Assembly (NCBI RefSeq): GCF_035953295.1
Contig: NZ_CP108370.1
Span: 2,666,001-2,730,000 of the forward strand
Direction: 5' to 3'
Origin: Streptomyces sp. NBC_01335
GTDB taxonomy: Bacteria; Actinomycetota; Actinomycetes; Streptomycetales; Streptomycetaceae
Length of the DNA: 64,000 bases
Of this stretch, positions 15,203 to 24,391 are shown piece by piece. The number at the start of each line of letters is the position of its first letter. The stretch's first letter is position 1. The position numbers were made by a program, and so were the translations under genes. Under the pieces are notes generated by a model, which was not told the origin of the DNA, did not search any database, and worked only from the letters and a program-made list of their open reading frames with translations.

Positions 15203-16069
15203 ATGGCAACCCCCTTGTCCGCCGACACCCTGCTCAAGGCCCTCCGCGATGAGGGGCTGAAAGTGGTGGAGTACAAGAACTGGCGCACGAACAACCGTGA
15301 TCACAAGGGCCCCTGGGGTCCGGTCAACGGCGTGATGATCCATCACACCGTCACTTCCGGCGTCGCGAGCTCCGTGGAGCTCTGCTACTCCGGCCGCTCC
15401 GACCTCCCCGGGCCGCTCTGCCACGGGGTCATCGACAAGGAGGGCACGGTCCACCTGGTGGGCAACGGCCGTGCCAACCACGCCGGGCTCGGCGACGACG
15501 ACGTGCTGCGCGCGGTGGTCGCCGAGTCGGCGGATCTGCCCGCCGACAACGAGGCCAACACCGACGGGAACACCCATTTCTACGGCTTCGAGTGCATCAA
15601 TCTCGGCGACGGCCAGGACCCGTGGCCGGCCGCCCAACTGCTGGCGATCGAGCGGGCGTCGGCGGCGATCTGCCGCGCCCACAAGTGGTCCGAGCGCTCG
15701 GTGATCGGGCACCTGGAGTGGCAGCCGGGGAAGGTGGACCCGCGCGGCTTCCCGATGTCCGCGATGCGCGACCGGGTCGGGGTCCGGCTCGGCGCGGGCC
15801 CGGACGGGCCCATCCCGGAGCCGTACGAGCCCTTCCCGGGCGTCGGGTTCTTCACGATCGGGCGCAACAGTCCGATCATCACCGCCATGGGCAAGCGGCT
15901 CGTGGCGGAGGGCTGCGACCTGTACGCGGTCGGACCGGGGCCCACCTGGTCGGCGTCCGACCGTGCGTCGTACGCCGCCTGGCAGCGCAAGCTCGGGTAC
16001 GTCGGCGACGCGGCCGACGGTCTCCCGGGTGAGGACAGCTGGGCGAAGCTCAAGGTCCCGAACGTGTGA
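15203..16069 (+). CDS. N-acetylmuramoyl-L-alanine amidase (Amidase_2), endolysin-like
   Basis: A 288-residue protein starting at ATG 15203 after GGGAGCACC. The Amidase_2 domain (about 30-190) has zinc ligands in M-I-H-H-T-V and later V-I-G-H-L-E-W with K-V-D-P. The C-terminal about 80 residues end in W-Q-R-K-L-G-Y-x-G-D-A-A-D-G-x-P-G, a peptidoglycan-binding domain common in actinophage endolysins. It should cut the amide between MurNAc and L-Ala. No signal peptide is visible, unlike most secreted bacterial amidases. No phage genes flank it, so it is either domesticated or exported another way. Confidence 0.85.
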   Translation: MATPLSADTLLKALRDEGLKVVEYKNWRTNNRDHKGPWGPVNGVMIHHTVTSGVASSVELCYSGRSDLPGPLCHGVIDKEGTVHLVGNGRANHAGLGDDDVLRAVVAESADLPADNEANTDGNTHFYGFECINLGDGQDPWPAAQLLAIERASAAICRAHKWSERSVIGHLEWQPGKVDPRGFPMSAMRDRVGVRLGAGPDGPIPEPYEPFPGVGFFTIGRNSPIITAMGKRLVAEGCDLYAVGPGPTWSASDRASYAAWQRKLGYVGDAADGLPGEDSWAKLKVPNV

Positions 16070-16082
16070 GACGGGGAAACGG

Positions 16083-16120
16083 CGGGGAGGGCCGGCGACC
16101 GCAGTGGCCGGCCCTCCCCG
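16083..16120. terminator. Bidirectional terminator between convergent genes
   Basis: A perfect 14-base stem (16083-16096 with 16107-16120) and 10-base loop lie between the amidase stop (16069) and the stop of the convergent lipoprotein gene (16133). Confidence 0.88.
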
Positions 16121-16132
16121 TGACGCCCCCGC

Positions 16133-17728
16133 TCAGTCCATCTCGCCCTCGGCCGGTGCGTCCGGCAGGTCGTCCGCCGCGCCCTTGAGCTCGGCGGCCC
16201 GGCCGATGGCGTCGGCGAGCTTGCTCACCGAGCCGTCCTCGGTCTCCGCCGCCAGCTTCTTCGCCCGGGAGGCGAGTTCGCTCAGCGCGGGTGTGCCGGG
16301 GAGGGTGCCGCCGCGCAGGATGTCGGCGAAGTAGGCGGCCACCGCGGTCACTTGGAGGCGTGCGTCGGAGCCGCCCCAGAGCGCCCCGTCGAGAGCGCCG
16401 GTCTCGACCGAACCGGTCGCCTCCCGCGCCTTGCGGGTCACCGGGTCGAGCCAGCGCACGGTGGCGGTGGCGACGTGGCCGGAGGCCTTCTCGCGCAGGC
16501 GTACGGCGTAGAGCGCGGTCACCGTGTGCCCGGGGCCGACCTCGCCGCCGTCCACACTGTCGTCGCGGAAGTCCTCGTCGGCGACGGCCCGGTCCTCGTA
16601 CCCGATGAGCTTGAACTGCTGGACGGTCTCGCGGTCGAACGCCACCTGTGCCTTGGCGTCGCGGGCGCGCAGCTGGACGTGGGCGGGGAGCTGGTCGACG
16701 AAGACCTTGCGGGCCTGGGCCTCGTCGGCGACGTAGGTGGTGTTGCCGTCGCCCTTGTCGGCGAGTCGTTCCATCAGCGCGTCGCCGTAGTCGCTGCCGA
16801 CGCCGACACCGAAGAGGGTGATGCCGTGCTCGCGCCGGGAGCTGTCGATCCGCTCCAGGATCGCGTCTGCGTCCGTCTCGCCAGTGTTGGCGAGGGCGTC
16901 GGAGAGGAGGACGACCCGGTTGGTGGCGCCCTCGCGGCGGCCTTCCACGGCCTCGTCGTAGCCGCGTTCCACCCCGGCGGCGACATTGGTGGAGTTGGCG
17001 GTGTGCAGCGATTCGACGGCTTCCCGGATCTTCGTGCGGTGGCCGCGCAGTGGCGTCATCGGGACCACGGTCTCGGCCTTGTCGCTGAAGGTGACCAGGG
17101 CCACCGAGTCGTCGTCGCGCAGTTGCTCGGTGAGGTACGCGAGCGAGGAGCGCACCAGGTCCAGGCGGCCGGTCTCGGCCATGGAGCCGGAGATGTCGAC
17201 GACGAAGGTGAGTGCGGCGGGCGGCCTCGGGGTGGTGTCGTCGGCGGCCTTGGTCGCCAGTCCGACCCGCAGCAGGGACCAGCCGTCCGCCCCTCCCCCG
17301 GTGCGGGCCCCGTCGACGCTGACGGAGAAGCCGTTGCCGCTGGGGCGTGCGTACCCCTGCTTGAAGCTGTTGACGAACTCCTCGGGCCGTACGGTCTCCG
17401 GCTTCGGGAGCTGCCCGTCGCCGAGGACGCGGCGCGCGTATCCGTAGCTGGCGGTGTCCACGTCGAGCGCGAAGGTGGAGAGGTAGTCGGGCGCGGCCAC
17501 GTCCCCCTTCGCCTGCCGGCCCGCCTCGTCGCCGGCGGTGGCCGCCGGGGCGGGCGCCGGGCCGCCTCCGGTGGCGGAACCGCCCCGCGCGTCGGCGGCG
17601 GTTCCGTCGGACGAGGAACCGCCCGAGGCCGAGCATCCCGCGAGCAGTGCGGCGCTCACCAGCAGGGCGGCGAGCGCCGCTCGCGCCCGTGCCCGGCCCG
17701 CCGGGTGTATCGATGTGCCGTGGTTCAT
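16133..17728 (-). CDS. von Willebrand factor A lipoprotein (YfbK-like)
   Basis: A 531-residue protein from ATG 17728; an alternative in-frame ATG at 17752 has no better ribosome site. A lipobox L-L-A-G-C places the acylated Cys at residue 32. A YfbK-type N-terminal region (D-T-A-S-Y-x-Y-A-R-R) precedes a vWA domain with a complete MIDAS motif D-I-S-G-S-M, then a YfbK C-terminal domain. Such proteins bind metal and partner proteins on the outer membrane face; the ligand is unknown. A spacer Ser/Gly/Ala-rich stretch follows the lipid anchor. It is convergent with the amidase gene. Confidence 0.85.
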   Translation of the reverse strand: MNHGTSIHPAGRARARAALAALLVSAALLAGCSASGGSSSDGTAADARGGSATGGGPAPAPAATAGDEAGRQAKGDVAAPDYLSTFALDVDTASYGYARRVLGDGQLPKPETVRPEEFVNSFKQGYARPSGNGFSVSVDGARTGGGADGWSLLRVGLATKAADDTTPRPPAALTFVVDISGSMAETGRLDLVRSSLAYLTEQLRDDDSVALVTFSDKAETVVPMTPLRGHRTKIREAVESLHTANSTNVAAGVERGYDEAVEGRREGATNRVVLLSDALANTGETDADAILERIDSSRREHGITLFGVGVGSDYGDALMERLADKGDGNTTYVADEAQARKVFVDQLPAHVQLRARDAKAQVAFDRETVQQFKLIGYEDRAVADEDFRDDSVDGGEVGPGHTVTALYAVRLREKASGHVATATVRWLDPVTRKAREATGSVETGALDGALWGGSDARLQVTAVAAYFADILRGGTLPGTPALSELASRAKKLAAETEDGSVSKLADAIGRAAELKGAADDLPDAPAEGEMD

Positions 17729-17915
17729 CCGAGGCCCCCATGTCGTCGACATCTGTGAATGTGACGCGCGAGGGGGCCGTCGGGAGCCGTCGAACCGGTT
17801 GCGGATGAATCTCGATGCGGTGACGGAGAGCTGCCGAGGGGCGTCCGGGCGGCGGAACGTCAGGGTCCGGACACGATGTCCTCACGGAGCGGCCTCGGGC
17901 GGTGGACCGGAGGCG

Positions 17916-18839
17916 TCACGACACGATGTCCTTGCGGCCGAATCCCCGGAAGGCCAGGGCGAAGAGGATCAGGGCGTACGTCACCGACACGGCCGATCCC
18001 TTGATCATGCCGCCCCACTCCAGTTGGGGCTGGAGGGCGTCCGCCCAGGCGAACTGCCAGTGCGCGGGCAGGAAGTCGCGCCAGTGGCCGAGCGCGGTGA
18101 CCGCGTCCAGGACGTTGCCGACGATGGTCAGGCCGACCGCGCCGCCCACCGCGCCCAGCGGCGCGTCGGTCTTCGTCGACAGCCAGAACGCCAGTCCCGC
18201 GGTGACGAGTTGGGAGACGAAGACGAACGCGACGACGAGCGCGAGCCGGGGCAGCGCGGCGGACTGGGCGAGTTCGCCGCCGGTCGGCAGCTGGAGCGGT
18301 CCCCAGCCGTAGGCCGCCGCTCCGGCCGCGAGGGCGACCAGCGGGAGCAGCACCATCGCGGCCAGGCTGAAGCCGAGGGCGACGACGAGCTTGCTCCAGA
18401 GCAGCCGGGTGCGCGGGACGGGGGCGGCGAGGAGGTAGCGCAGCGAGGACCAGCTCGCCTCGGAGGCCACGGTGTCCCCGCAGAACAGCGCCACCGGCAC
18501 CACCAGCAGGAAGCCCGCCGAGACGAACAGGTTGACGGCGGCGAAGTTGGCGGCCGAGGCGGTGGCGGTGTCCATCAGGTTGATCCGGTCGCCCCCGGAG
18601 CGTCCCCCGGAGCCGGGGGTGCCGCCGATGGCGAAGGCGACGATCAGGATGAACGGGAGGGCGGCGAGCACCCCGCCCATGAGCACGGTGCGGCGGCGGC
18701 GCAGTTGCCGCATCGCCTCGACGCGGAGCGGGAGGGTGCGCCGGGGGTGGTAGCCGGGTGCGCCGGGCGCTTCCGGGGTCCGGGCGGGGCCGGAACCGGA
18801 ACCCGGGCCGGAACCGGGGCCGGTGAGGACGTCACTCAT
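17916..18839 (-). CDS. ABC transporter permease (ABC-2 type)
   Basis: A 307-residue membrane protein with six predicted hydrophobic spans after a Gly-Pro-rich N-terminal stretch of about 35 residues. The hydrophobic pattern and the motif around R-Y-L-L-A-A-P-V-P-R-T-R-L-L-W-S-K fit ABC-2 permeases such as those of drug or peptide exporters. Its ATG overlaps the stop of the upstream hydrolase-ATPase gene by four bases, so the two products are probably made together and form one transporter. Confidence 0.85.
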   Translation of the reverse strand: MSDVLTGPGSGPGSGSGPARTPEAPGAPGYHPRRTLPLRVEAMRQLRRRRTVLMGGVLAALPFILIVAFAIGGTPGSGGRSGGDRINLMDTATASAANFAAVNLFVSAGFLLVVPVALFCGDTVASEASWSSLRYLLAAPVPRTRLLWSKLVVALGFSLAAMVLLPLVALAAGAAAYGWGPLQLPTGGELAQSAALPRLALVVAFVFVSQLVTAGLAFWLSTKTDAPLGAVGGAVGLTIVGNVLDAVTALGHWRDFLPAHWQFAWADALQPQLEWGGMIKGSAVSVTYALILFALAFRGFGRKDIVS

Positions 18840-21553
18840 GCGGAGCCTCCGGAGATCAGGGTGAGGAACGCGTCCTCCAGGCGGCGGTGCGGACCGACAC
18901 CGGTGAGCGGCACGTCGAGCCGGACGAGTTCGGTGATCAGCACGGCGGTGGTGGCGCCGTCGAGCCGCACCAGCAGCCCCCGCCCGTCCTCGGTCCGGAC
19001 CGCGGAGGCGACGCCCGCGAGCGCCTCGGTCTTGCGGAGCACCGGTTCGGTGACCTCCTCGGCGGTGGTGACCAGCAGCATGTCGCCGGAGCCGGTGATC
19101 TCGGCGACCGGGCCCGCCTGGACGAGCCGTCCCCGGTCCATGACCACGAGGTGGGTGCAGGACTGTTCGACCTCGGAGAGGAGGTGGCTGGAGACGATGA
19201 CGGTCCGGCCGCCGGCCGCGTAACGGATCATCACGTCCCGCATCTCGCGGATCTGCGGCGGGTCGAGGCCGTTGGTCGGTTCGTCGAGGATGAGGAGGTC
19301 CGGCATGCCGAGCATGGCCTGGGCGATGGCGAGGCGCTGGCGCATGCCCTGGGAGTAGGTGCGCACGGCCCGGGCGAGCGCGTCGCCGAGACCCGCGATC
19401 TCCAGGGCCTCGTCCATGTGGGAGTCCTCGGCGGGGCGGCCGGTGGCCTGCCAGTACAGCTCCAGGTTGGCCCGGCCGCTCAGGTGCGGCAGGAAGCCGG
19501 CGCCCTCGACGAACGCGCCGACGCGGGAGAGCACCGGGGCGCCGGGCTGGATGGCCTGGCCGAAGACGCGGATCTCGCCCGCGTCGGGGGTGATGAGGCC
19601 CATCAGCATCCGCAGGGTGGTGGTCTTCCCGGCGCCGTTGGGGCCGAGGAGTCCGAGCACCTGCCCCTGCTCGACGCGGAAGCCGAGGTCCTTGACGGCG
19701 TAACGGTCCGCGGCCCCCGCGTACTTCTTCGCGAGCCCGGAGATCTGGAGCGGTACGCCCGCGAGCGCCGGGTCCGGGGCGGGCGTGGTGGTGCGGCGGC
19801 GCGCGGTGAGCAGCAGCAGCGCGGCGATCAGGAGGGCGGCGGCCGGAAGTCCCCAGGTCCACCAGGGAAGCCCGGCGGCCGCGGCGGTCAGTCCGGCGTC
19901 GGTGGGTACGGAGAGCGGGCCGTCGACGGTCACGGTGTACGTGTTCGGCTCGGCCGGTGACGCGTAGCCGAGGTCGGTCGCGGAGAGCACCAGGCGGAGG
20001 CGGTGTCCGGCGTCGAAGGCGTGGTCGACGGCGGGCAGGGTCAGTTCGAGGGGCTTGCCCTGCCGGTCGGGGGTGATCCGGAAGGGGGCGACGAGCTGGG
20101 CGGGCAGCTCCTGGCGCTTGCCGTCCGGCGCGACGTCGTACACCTTGCCGAAGAGGACGGCGTCGCCGGTACGGGCCTTGACGGTGACCTGCACGGTGGG
20201 GGTGCCGGTGAGGCGCACCGAGGAGGTCAGCGGGGCGCTGTCGAAGGTGGCGTGCTGGCCGGGGAAGTCCAGGGAGAGGCCGACGCCCAGGGAGGAGAGC
20301 TGGGAGAGTCCGGCGCCGAGTCCGGGGACGGCGGAGATCGCGGGCGGGCTGCCGCCGGCCGGGTTGCGGACGGTCACGGTGTTCGGGGTGGCCGCGGTGT
20401 TCCCCGTGCTCGCGGTGGATCCGGCACTCGGGGTGTCCTGACCGGAGCCGGTCGCCCTGAGGGCGAACTCCCGGGCGCCGCCGCGCAGTCCGGGGTAGGT
20501 GTCGGCACTCGCACCGCGGGTGAGGGCGGCCCCGTCGGTGGAGTCGACGCCGCCGGTGCGGGTGACGCGGAAGGCGGGGCCGGTGTCGGCGCCCCTGTCG
20601 TCCTTGAGGTAGCGGTCGAACCAGGCGCCGATCCGGTTCTGGACGCGGGCGTCCTCGGTGTCGCCGCCGTCGTGGCCGCCGGCGATCCAGTCGACGGAGA
20701 CCGGGGCACCGTTGCCGGAGACTGCCTTCGCCATGGCGTCGGCCTGGCCGAGCGGGAAGAGCGAGTCGGTCTGGCCCTGCACGATGAGGGCGGGCACGTC
20801 GATGCGGCCGGCGACGGCGGAGGGCGACCGTTCCGTCAGCAGGGCGCGCGCCTCGGCGTCCGGTGCGCCGCTCGCCGCGACGCGTTCGTACATCGCGCAG
20901 AGCTTCGGCTCGAACTTCTCGCAGCCACCGCCGCTGCTGACGAAGATCCCGGCCCAGAGCTTCTTGAACACCCCGTCCGGGAAGAGCGCGTCGGCGAGGT
21001 TCCAGTAGGTGATGACGGGCGCGATGGCGTCCACCCGGTCGTCGTACCCGGCGGCGAGGAGGGAGACCGCGCCGCCGTAGGAGGAGCCGGTGACGCCGAC
21101 GCGCGGGTCGCCCTTGCCGTCGAGCCGGACCTCGGGGCGGGCGGCGAGCCAGTCGATGAGTCGGGAGACGTCCGCGACCTCGGCACCGGGGTCGTTGAGG
21201 CCGATCTTTCCGCCGGACCTGCCGAACCCGCGCGCCGACCAGGTGAGGACCGCGTACCCGTCCGCCGCGAGCTTCTCGGCCTCGGCGCGCACGTCGTCCT
21301 TGCTGCCGCCGAAGCCGTGCCCGAGCAGTACGGCGGGGCGCCGCCCGCCGCCGTCGGCGGTGAAGTACGTGGTGTCCAGGGACACTCCGCCGTCGCTGAT
21401 CGTCCGGTCCTGGTGGTGCACGGCGGGTGTGCCGTCGTCGGCCACGGCGGTCCAGGTGCCGACGCCGGCGAGCACGACGAGTGCGGCGAGCGCCGCCGCC
21501 CATCGGCCGCGCGCGCGGGGCCACCGGAGCCGTCGTGCGGTAGAGGTCTCCAT
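18836..21553 (-). CDS. Fusion of exported alpha/beta hydrolase (S15/CocE-like) and ABC ATPase
   Basis: One open 905-residue frame. Residues 18-37 form a signal anchor. Residues 45-330 are an alpha/beta hydrolase with G-S-S-Y-G-G (nucleophile Ser158), Asp263 and His294. Residues 330-550 match the beta-rich C domain of X-Pro dipeptidyl peptidase/CocE enzymes. A membrane segment spans 563-584. Residues 600-905 are a full ABC nucleotide-binding domain: Walker A G-P-N-G-A-G-K-T (637-644), signature Y-S-Q-G-M-R-Q (733-739), Walker B L-L-I-L-D-E (753-758). Predicted topology puts the hydrolase outside and the ATPase inside. It probably cleaves or senses an extracellular substrate for the transporter formed with the next gene. 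Confidence 0.9.
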   Translation of the reverse strand: METSTARRLRWPRARGRWAAALAALVVLAGVGTWTAVADDGTPAVHHQDRTISDGGVSLDTTYFTADGGGRRPAVLLGHGFGGSKDDVRAEAEKLAADGYAVLTWSARGFGRSGGKIGLNDPGAEVADVSRLIDWLAARPEVRLDGKGDPRVGVTGSSYGGAVSLLAAGYDDRVDAIAPVITYWNLADALFPDGVFKKLWAGIFVSSGGGCEKFEPKLCAMYERVAASGAPDAEARALLTERSPSAVAGRIDVPALIVQGQTDSLFPLGQADAMAKAVSGNGAPVSVDWIAGGHDGGDTEDARVQNRIGAWFDRYLKDDRGADTGPAFRVTRTGGVDSTDGAALTRGASADTYPGLRGGAREFALRATGSGQDTPSAGSTASTGNTAATPNTVTVRNPAGGSPPAISAVPGLGAGLSQLSSLGVGLSLDFPGQHATFDSAPLTSSVRLTGTPTVQVTVKARTGDAVLFGKVYDVAPDGKRQELPAQLVAPFRITPDRQGKPLELTLPAVDHAFDAGHRLRLVLSATDLGYASPAEPNTYTVTVDGPLSVPTDAGLTAAAAGLPWWTWGLPAAALLIAALLLLTARRRTTTPAPDPALAGVPLQISGLAKKYAGAADRYAVKDLGFRVEQGQVLGLLGPNGAGKTTTLRMLMGLITPDAGEIRVFGQAIQPGAPVLSRVGAFVEGAGFLPHLSGRANLELYWQATGRPAEDSHMDEALEIAGLGDALARAVRTYSQGMRQRLAIAQAMLGMPDLLILDEPTNGLDPPQIREMRDVMIRYAAGGRTVIVSSHLLSEVEQSCTHLVVMDRGRLVQAGPVAEITGSGDMLLVTTAEEVTEPVLRKTEALAGVASAVRTEDGRGLLVRLDGATTAVLITELVRLDVPLTGVGPHRRLEDAFLTLISGGSA

Positions 21554-21708
21554 GTCACGACCCTAGAGGGGCGCGGGACGGGTTCCCCGGGCCGGAGGGC
21601 GGAACCGCCCGGCCTCCTTGAGAGGTACGGCCCCCGGGCGCGTACTGCGGACGCGGTACGCGCCCCGGAGCCGGTGTTCTCGGCCGTCCAGGCGGTGGAG
21701 GGGCTTTC

Positions 21709-22155
21709 TCAGCCGTCCAGGCGGTGCTGGGGCGGGACGGCGGTCTCCAGGAAGAAGCTGTCGATGCTCTGGACGGTGTGAACGAAGTCGTCCAGGTTGA
21801 CCGGCTTGGTCACGTAGGCGTTGGCGTGCTGTGTATAGGCGTCCTGGACGTCGTCGGGCGCGGCCGAGGTGGTGAGGACCACGATCGGGATGCTGGAGAG
21901 CTTCTCGTCGTTCTTGAGCACGCCGAGCAGCTCACGGCCGTTCATGCGGGGCATGTTGAGGTCGAGCACGATCAGGTCCGGGCGGTCCTTCGCCGGGTCG
22001 CGCAGGTACTCCAGGGCGGACACGCCGTCGTCGACCCGGTTGATGCCCCGCGCCATCCCGCGCTCGATCAGGGCCTCCTCGATGAGCATGGCGTCGGCCA
22101 CGTCGTCCTCCACGAGCAGGACGGTGTAGGTGCGCCGGGGTGCAAGGCCGTTCAT
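21709..22155 (-). CDS. Rcp-type response regulator (stand-alone receiver)
   Basis: A 148-residue receiver domain with acidic pocket E-D-D (residues 16-18), phospho-acceptor Asp65 in V-L-D-L-N-M-P, Thr95 and Lys117 in V-T-K-P. No output domain follows. The extended alpha-4 region resembles Rcp1-type receivers paired with phytochrome-like kinases. ATG 22155 has GGAGC upstream, but the frame stays open further upstream (see next entry). The divergent histidine kinase, 0.5 kb away, is the likely partner. Confidence 0.85.
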   Translation of the reverse strand: MNGLAPRRTYTVLLVEDDVADAMLIEEALIERGMARGINRVDDGVSALEYLRDPAKDRPDLIVLDLNMPRMNGRELLGVLKNDEKLSSIPIVVLTTSAAPDDVQDAYTQHANAYVTKPVNLDDFVHTVQSIDSFFLETAVPPQHRLDG

Positions 22156-22539
22156 GTGGGGGCTCCGGTGATCGTTGGGCAGGGGGCGGGAGGACGGTCG
22201 TGCGGTGAAGACCAGGCCGGGCCAGCGTTTGCGGGCGCCCTGCCGGCTGACGCCCCAGGCGCCGCCGAGCTGCGGGTAGCCCGCTCCCCCGTCGGCGGCG
22301 GCGCGGGCCGCCCGGGCGGCGCATTCGTCCACCGCGCGGCTGAGGAGGGCCAGCGCGCGCAGCGCGGCCAGCGGGTCGGTCCAGTTCTCGTCCGCCGGGG
22401 GGCCGTCGCCGTCACGGTCCTCCCCGTACGGGACGGCGTCCGGCTCCAGCGCAAGTCGCTGCGCCAGGTCCGCGACCGCGCGGCGCGCACGGTCGGCGAG
22501 CTCGTCGGTCCCTGGACGCGCCGAGGTCTCCACTGTCAT
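21709..22539 (-). CDS. Alternative longer reading: helical/HTH-like domain fused to the receiver
   Basis: From ATG 22539 the frame runs through the receiver without a stop, giving 276 residues. The first about 110 residues are a conserved Streptomyces-type small protein: Ala-rich helices, then Y-P-Q-L-G-G-A-W-G-V-S-R-Q-G-A-R-K-R-W, which looks like a helix-turn-helix. It may be a separate gene whose stop was lost, a true fusion, or two starts on one frame. The internal ATG with its own ribosome site favours a separately made receiver. Overlaps the previous entry on purpose. Confidence 0.45.
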   Translation of the reverse strand: MTVETSARPGTDELADRARRAVADLAQRLALEPDAVPYGEDRDGDGPPADENWTDPLAALRALALLSRAVDECAARAARAAADGGAGYPQLGGAWGVSRQGARKRWPGLVFTARPSSRPLPNDHRSPHMNGLAPRRTYTVLLVEDDVADAMLIEEALIERGMARGINRVDDGVSALEYLRDPAKDRPDLIVLDLNMPRMNGRELLGVLKNDEKLSSIPIVVLTTSAAPDDVQDAYTQHANAYVTKPVNLDDFVHTVQSIDSFFLETAVPPQHRLDG

Positions 22540-22672
22540 GGCCGCACCGTAGCCGGAGCGGGAGGCCCGCGACAACCTGCGTTGTCGGCGGGGTAGGGTG
22601 ACCCGCGCTCCGGTGGGTACTGGAGCCCGTGATCCACCCACCGTTTCCCAGGCGAGCGAGAGGCAAACCACC

Positions 22673-24304
22673 GTGCAGAGCGCCGAAGAGGGTTTCCGGC
22701 CGGCCGAGCTCCGGCCGGAACCGAAGCGGCCCGGCTGGAGCACCAGCCGCTGGCTCGTCACGGGCACCACCGTGGCCCTGGTCGTGCTGCTCGTGCTCGG
22801 CAGCTGCGGCACCTGGGCCCTGGTCCGGTCCACGGCGGTCAACCAGCGGCTCGTCGGCCGCTGGTCCCCCGCGCTGATCTCGTCGGTGCGCCTGGAAGCG
22901 GCGCTGGTCAACCAGGAGACGGGTATCCGCGGTTACGGCCTGGCCGGTGACGCGGGGTTCCTCGACCCCTACCGCACCGGTCTGGCCCAGCAGAAGTCCG
23001 CGATGGCGGAGCTGGAGGACCTCACGGCCGGCGACGTACGGGCCTCGGCCGATCTCGCACGGGTGGACGGACTCGCGGAGCAGTGGCACACCTCCGTCGC
23101 CCGGCCCATCGCCGCCGCCGCGGACCCCACCGCCCTGGCCCAGGAGCGCGCGGAGCGCGGGCGGACCCAGTTCGACGCACTGCGCACCGCGCTCAGGGTC
23201 CAGCAGGAGCACATCACCGCGGAGCGCGACCGGGCTCGGAGCGACCTGGCCTCCGTGCGCACCATGCGCAACACGGTCTTCATCGTGATCGCCGCCGTGG
23301 TGCTGGCGCTGATGGCCCTGGCCTTCGCGGGCCTGCGCCTCGGCGTGCAGCGGCCGCTGGACCGGCTGCGGGCCGACGTCCGCAAGGTCGCCTCCGGGAA
23401 CTACGCCCATGCGCTCGTCCCCACCGGCCCCGCCGACATCCAGGTCCTCGCGGCCGACGTGGACGCGATGCGCCGCCGGCTCGCGGAGGACCTTGAACTC
23501 AAGGACCGGGCCCGGGCGGCGCTCGACGCCCAGACCGTCGAACTGCGCCGCTCCAACGAGGAGCTGGAGCAGTTCGCGTACGTCGCCTCGCACGACCTCC
23601 AGGAACCCCTGCGCAAGGTGGCCAGTTTCTGCCAGCTGCTGGAGCGGCGGTACGCGGAGCAGCTCGACGACCGGGCCCGGCAGTACATCTCCTTCGCCGT
23701 CGACGGCGCCAACCGCATGCAGCTCCTCATCAACGACCTGCTGACCTTCTCGCGCGTCGGCCGACTCCACACGGACGACCAGGAGGTCGATCTGGCGGGC
23801 CTGGTGCGGCGGACGGTCGGCGATCTGGACGTCGCCGTCCAGCAGACCGGCGCCACCGTCACCCACGACGAGCTGCCGGTGGTCCACGGTCAGCCGACCC
23901 AACTCGGCCTGGTGCTGCAGAACCTGATCTCCAACGCGATCAAGTTCCGCACGGCCGACACCGCGCCCGCCGTCCACATCGCCGCCCGTCGGGTGCCGAA
24001 CCCGGGCCGTGAGGGGAGCGCGGAGAGCCGGCGCCCGTTCTGGGAGATCTCGGTGACCGACAACGGCATCGGCATCGCGCCCGAGTACGCGGAGCGGGTC
24101 TTCGTCATCTTCCAGCGGCTGCACACCCGCGAGAGCTACGAGGGCAACGGCATCGGCCTGGCGCTCTGCAAGAAGATCGTCGAGCACCACGGCGGCTCGA
24201 TCACCGTGGACACCACCCGCACCTCGGGCACCCGCTTCGTCTTCACGCTGCCGGGCGTGGTGGACGAGGGCGAGGGCGAGGGGGCGGAAACCACGGCGAA
24301 GTGA
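22673..24304 (+). CDS. CHASE3-HAMP sensor histidine kinase
   Basis: A 543-residue protein. GTG 22673 follows GAGAGG by 9 bases. Membrane spans lie at about 27-52 and 200-224 with a CHASE3 sensor domain between them. HAMP follows (about 225-278), then HisKA with F-A-Y-V-A-S-H-D-L-Q-E-P-L (His307) and a HATPase with N-L-I-S-N-A-I-K-F, D-N-G-I-G-I and G-N-G-I-G-L. The kinase core is of the bacteriophytochrome type, which uses Rcp-like receivers. The receiver gene lies divergently 134 bases from the upstream frame start, so the two likely form one signalling unit. Signal unknown. Confidence 0.9.
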   Translation: MQSAEEGFRPAELRPEPKRPGWSTSRWLVTGTTVALVVLLVLGSCGTWALVRSTAVNQRLVGRWSPALISSVRLEAALVNQETGIRGYGLAGDAGFLDPYRTGLAQQKSAMAELEDLTAGDVRASADLARVDGLAEQWHTSVARPIAAAADPTALAQERAERGRTQFDALRTALRVQQEHITAERDRARSDLASVRTMRNTVFIVIAAVVLALMALAFAGLRLGVQRPLDRLRADVRKVASGNYAHALVPTGPADIQVLAADVDAMRRRLAEDLELKDRARAALDAQTVELRRSNEELEQFAYVASHDLQEPLRKVASFCQLLERRYAEQLDDRARQYISFAVDGANRMQLLINDLLTFSRVGRLHTDDQEVDLAGLVRRTVGDLDVAVQQTGATVTHDELPVVHGQPTQLGLVLQNLISNAIKFRTADTAPAVHIAARRVPNPGREGSAESRRPFWEISVTDNGIGIAPEYAERVFVIFQRLHTRESYEGNGIGLALCKKIVEHHGGSITVDTTRTSGTRFVFTLPGVVDEGEGEGAETTAK

Positions 24305-24391
24305 GCGCGGCCCCCACCTACGCTCGGGCCGCGCTTCGGCACCTTCTGCACCACTTGTACACACGCCTCCACGACGGCGGGGTCGGGCAGC

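Noticed and set aside
15061..15252. Pentapeptide-like coding (I-P-Y-G-R type) upstream of the amidase
   Set aside because: It is the shadow of the 15-base DNA repeat; its long frame overlaps the GH3 gene out of phase.
15203..17728. Prophage remnant around the amidase gene
   Set aside because: No holin, tail, capsid or integrase genes lie nearby.
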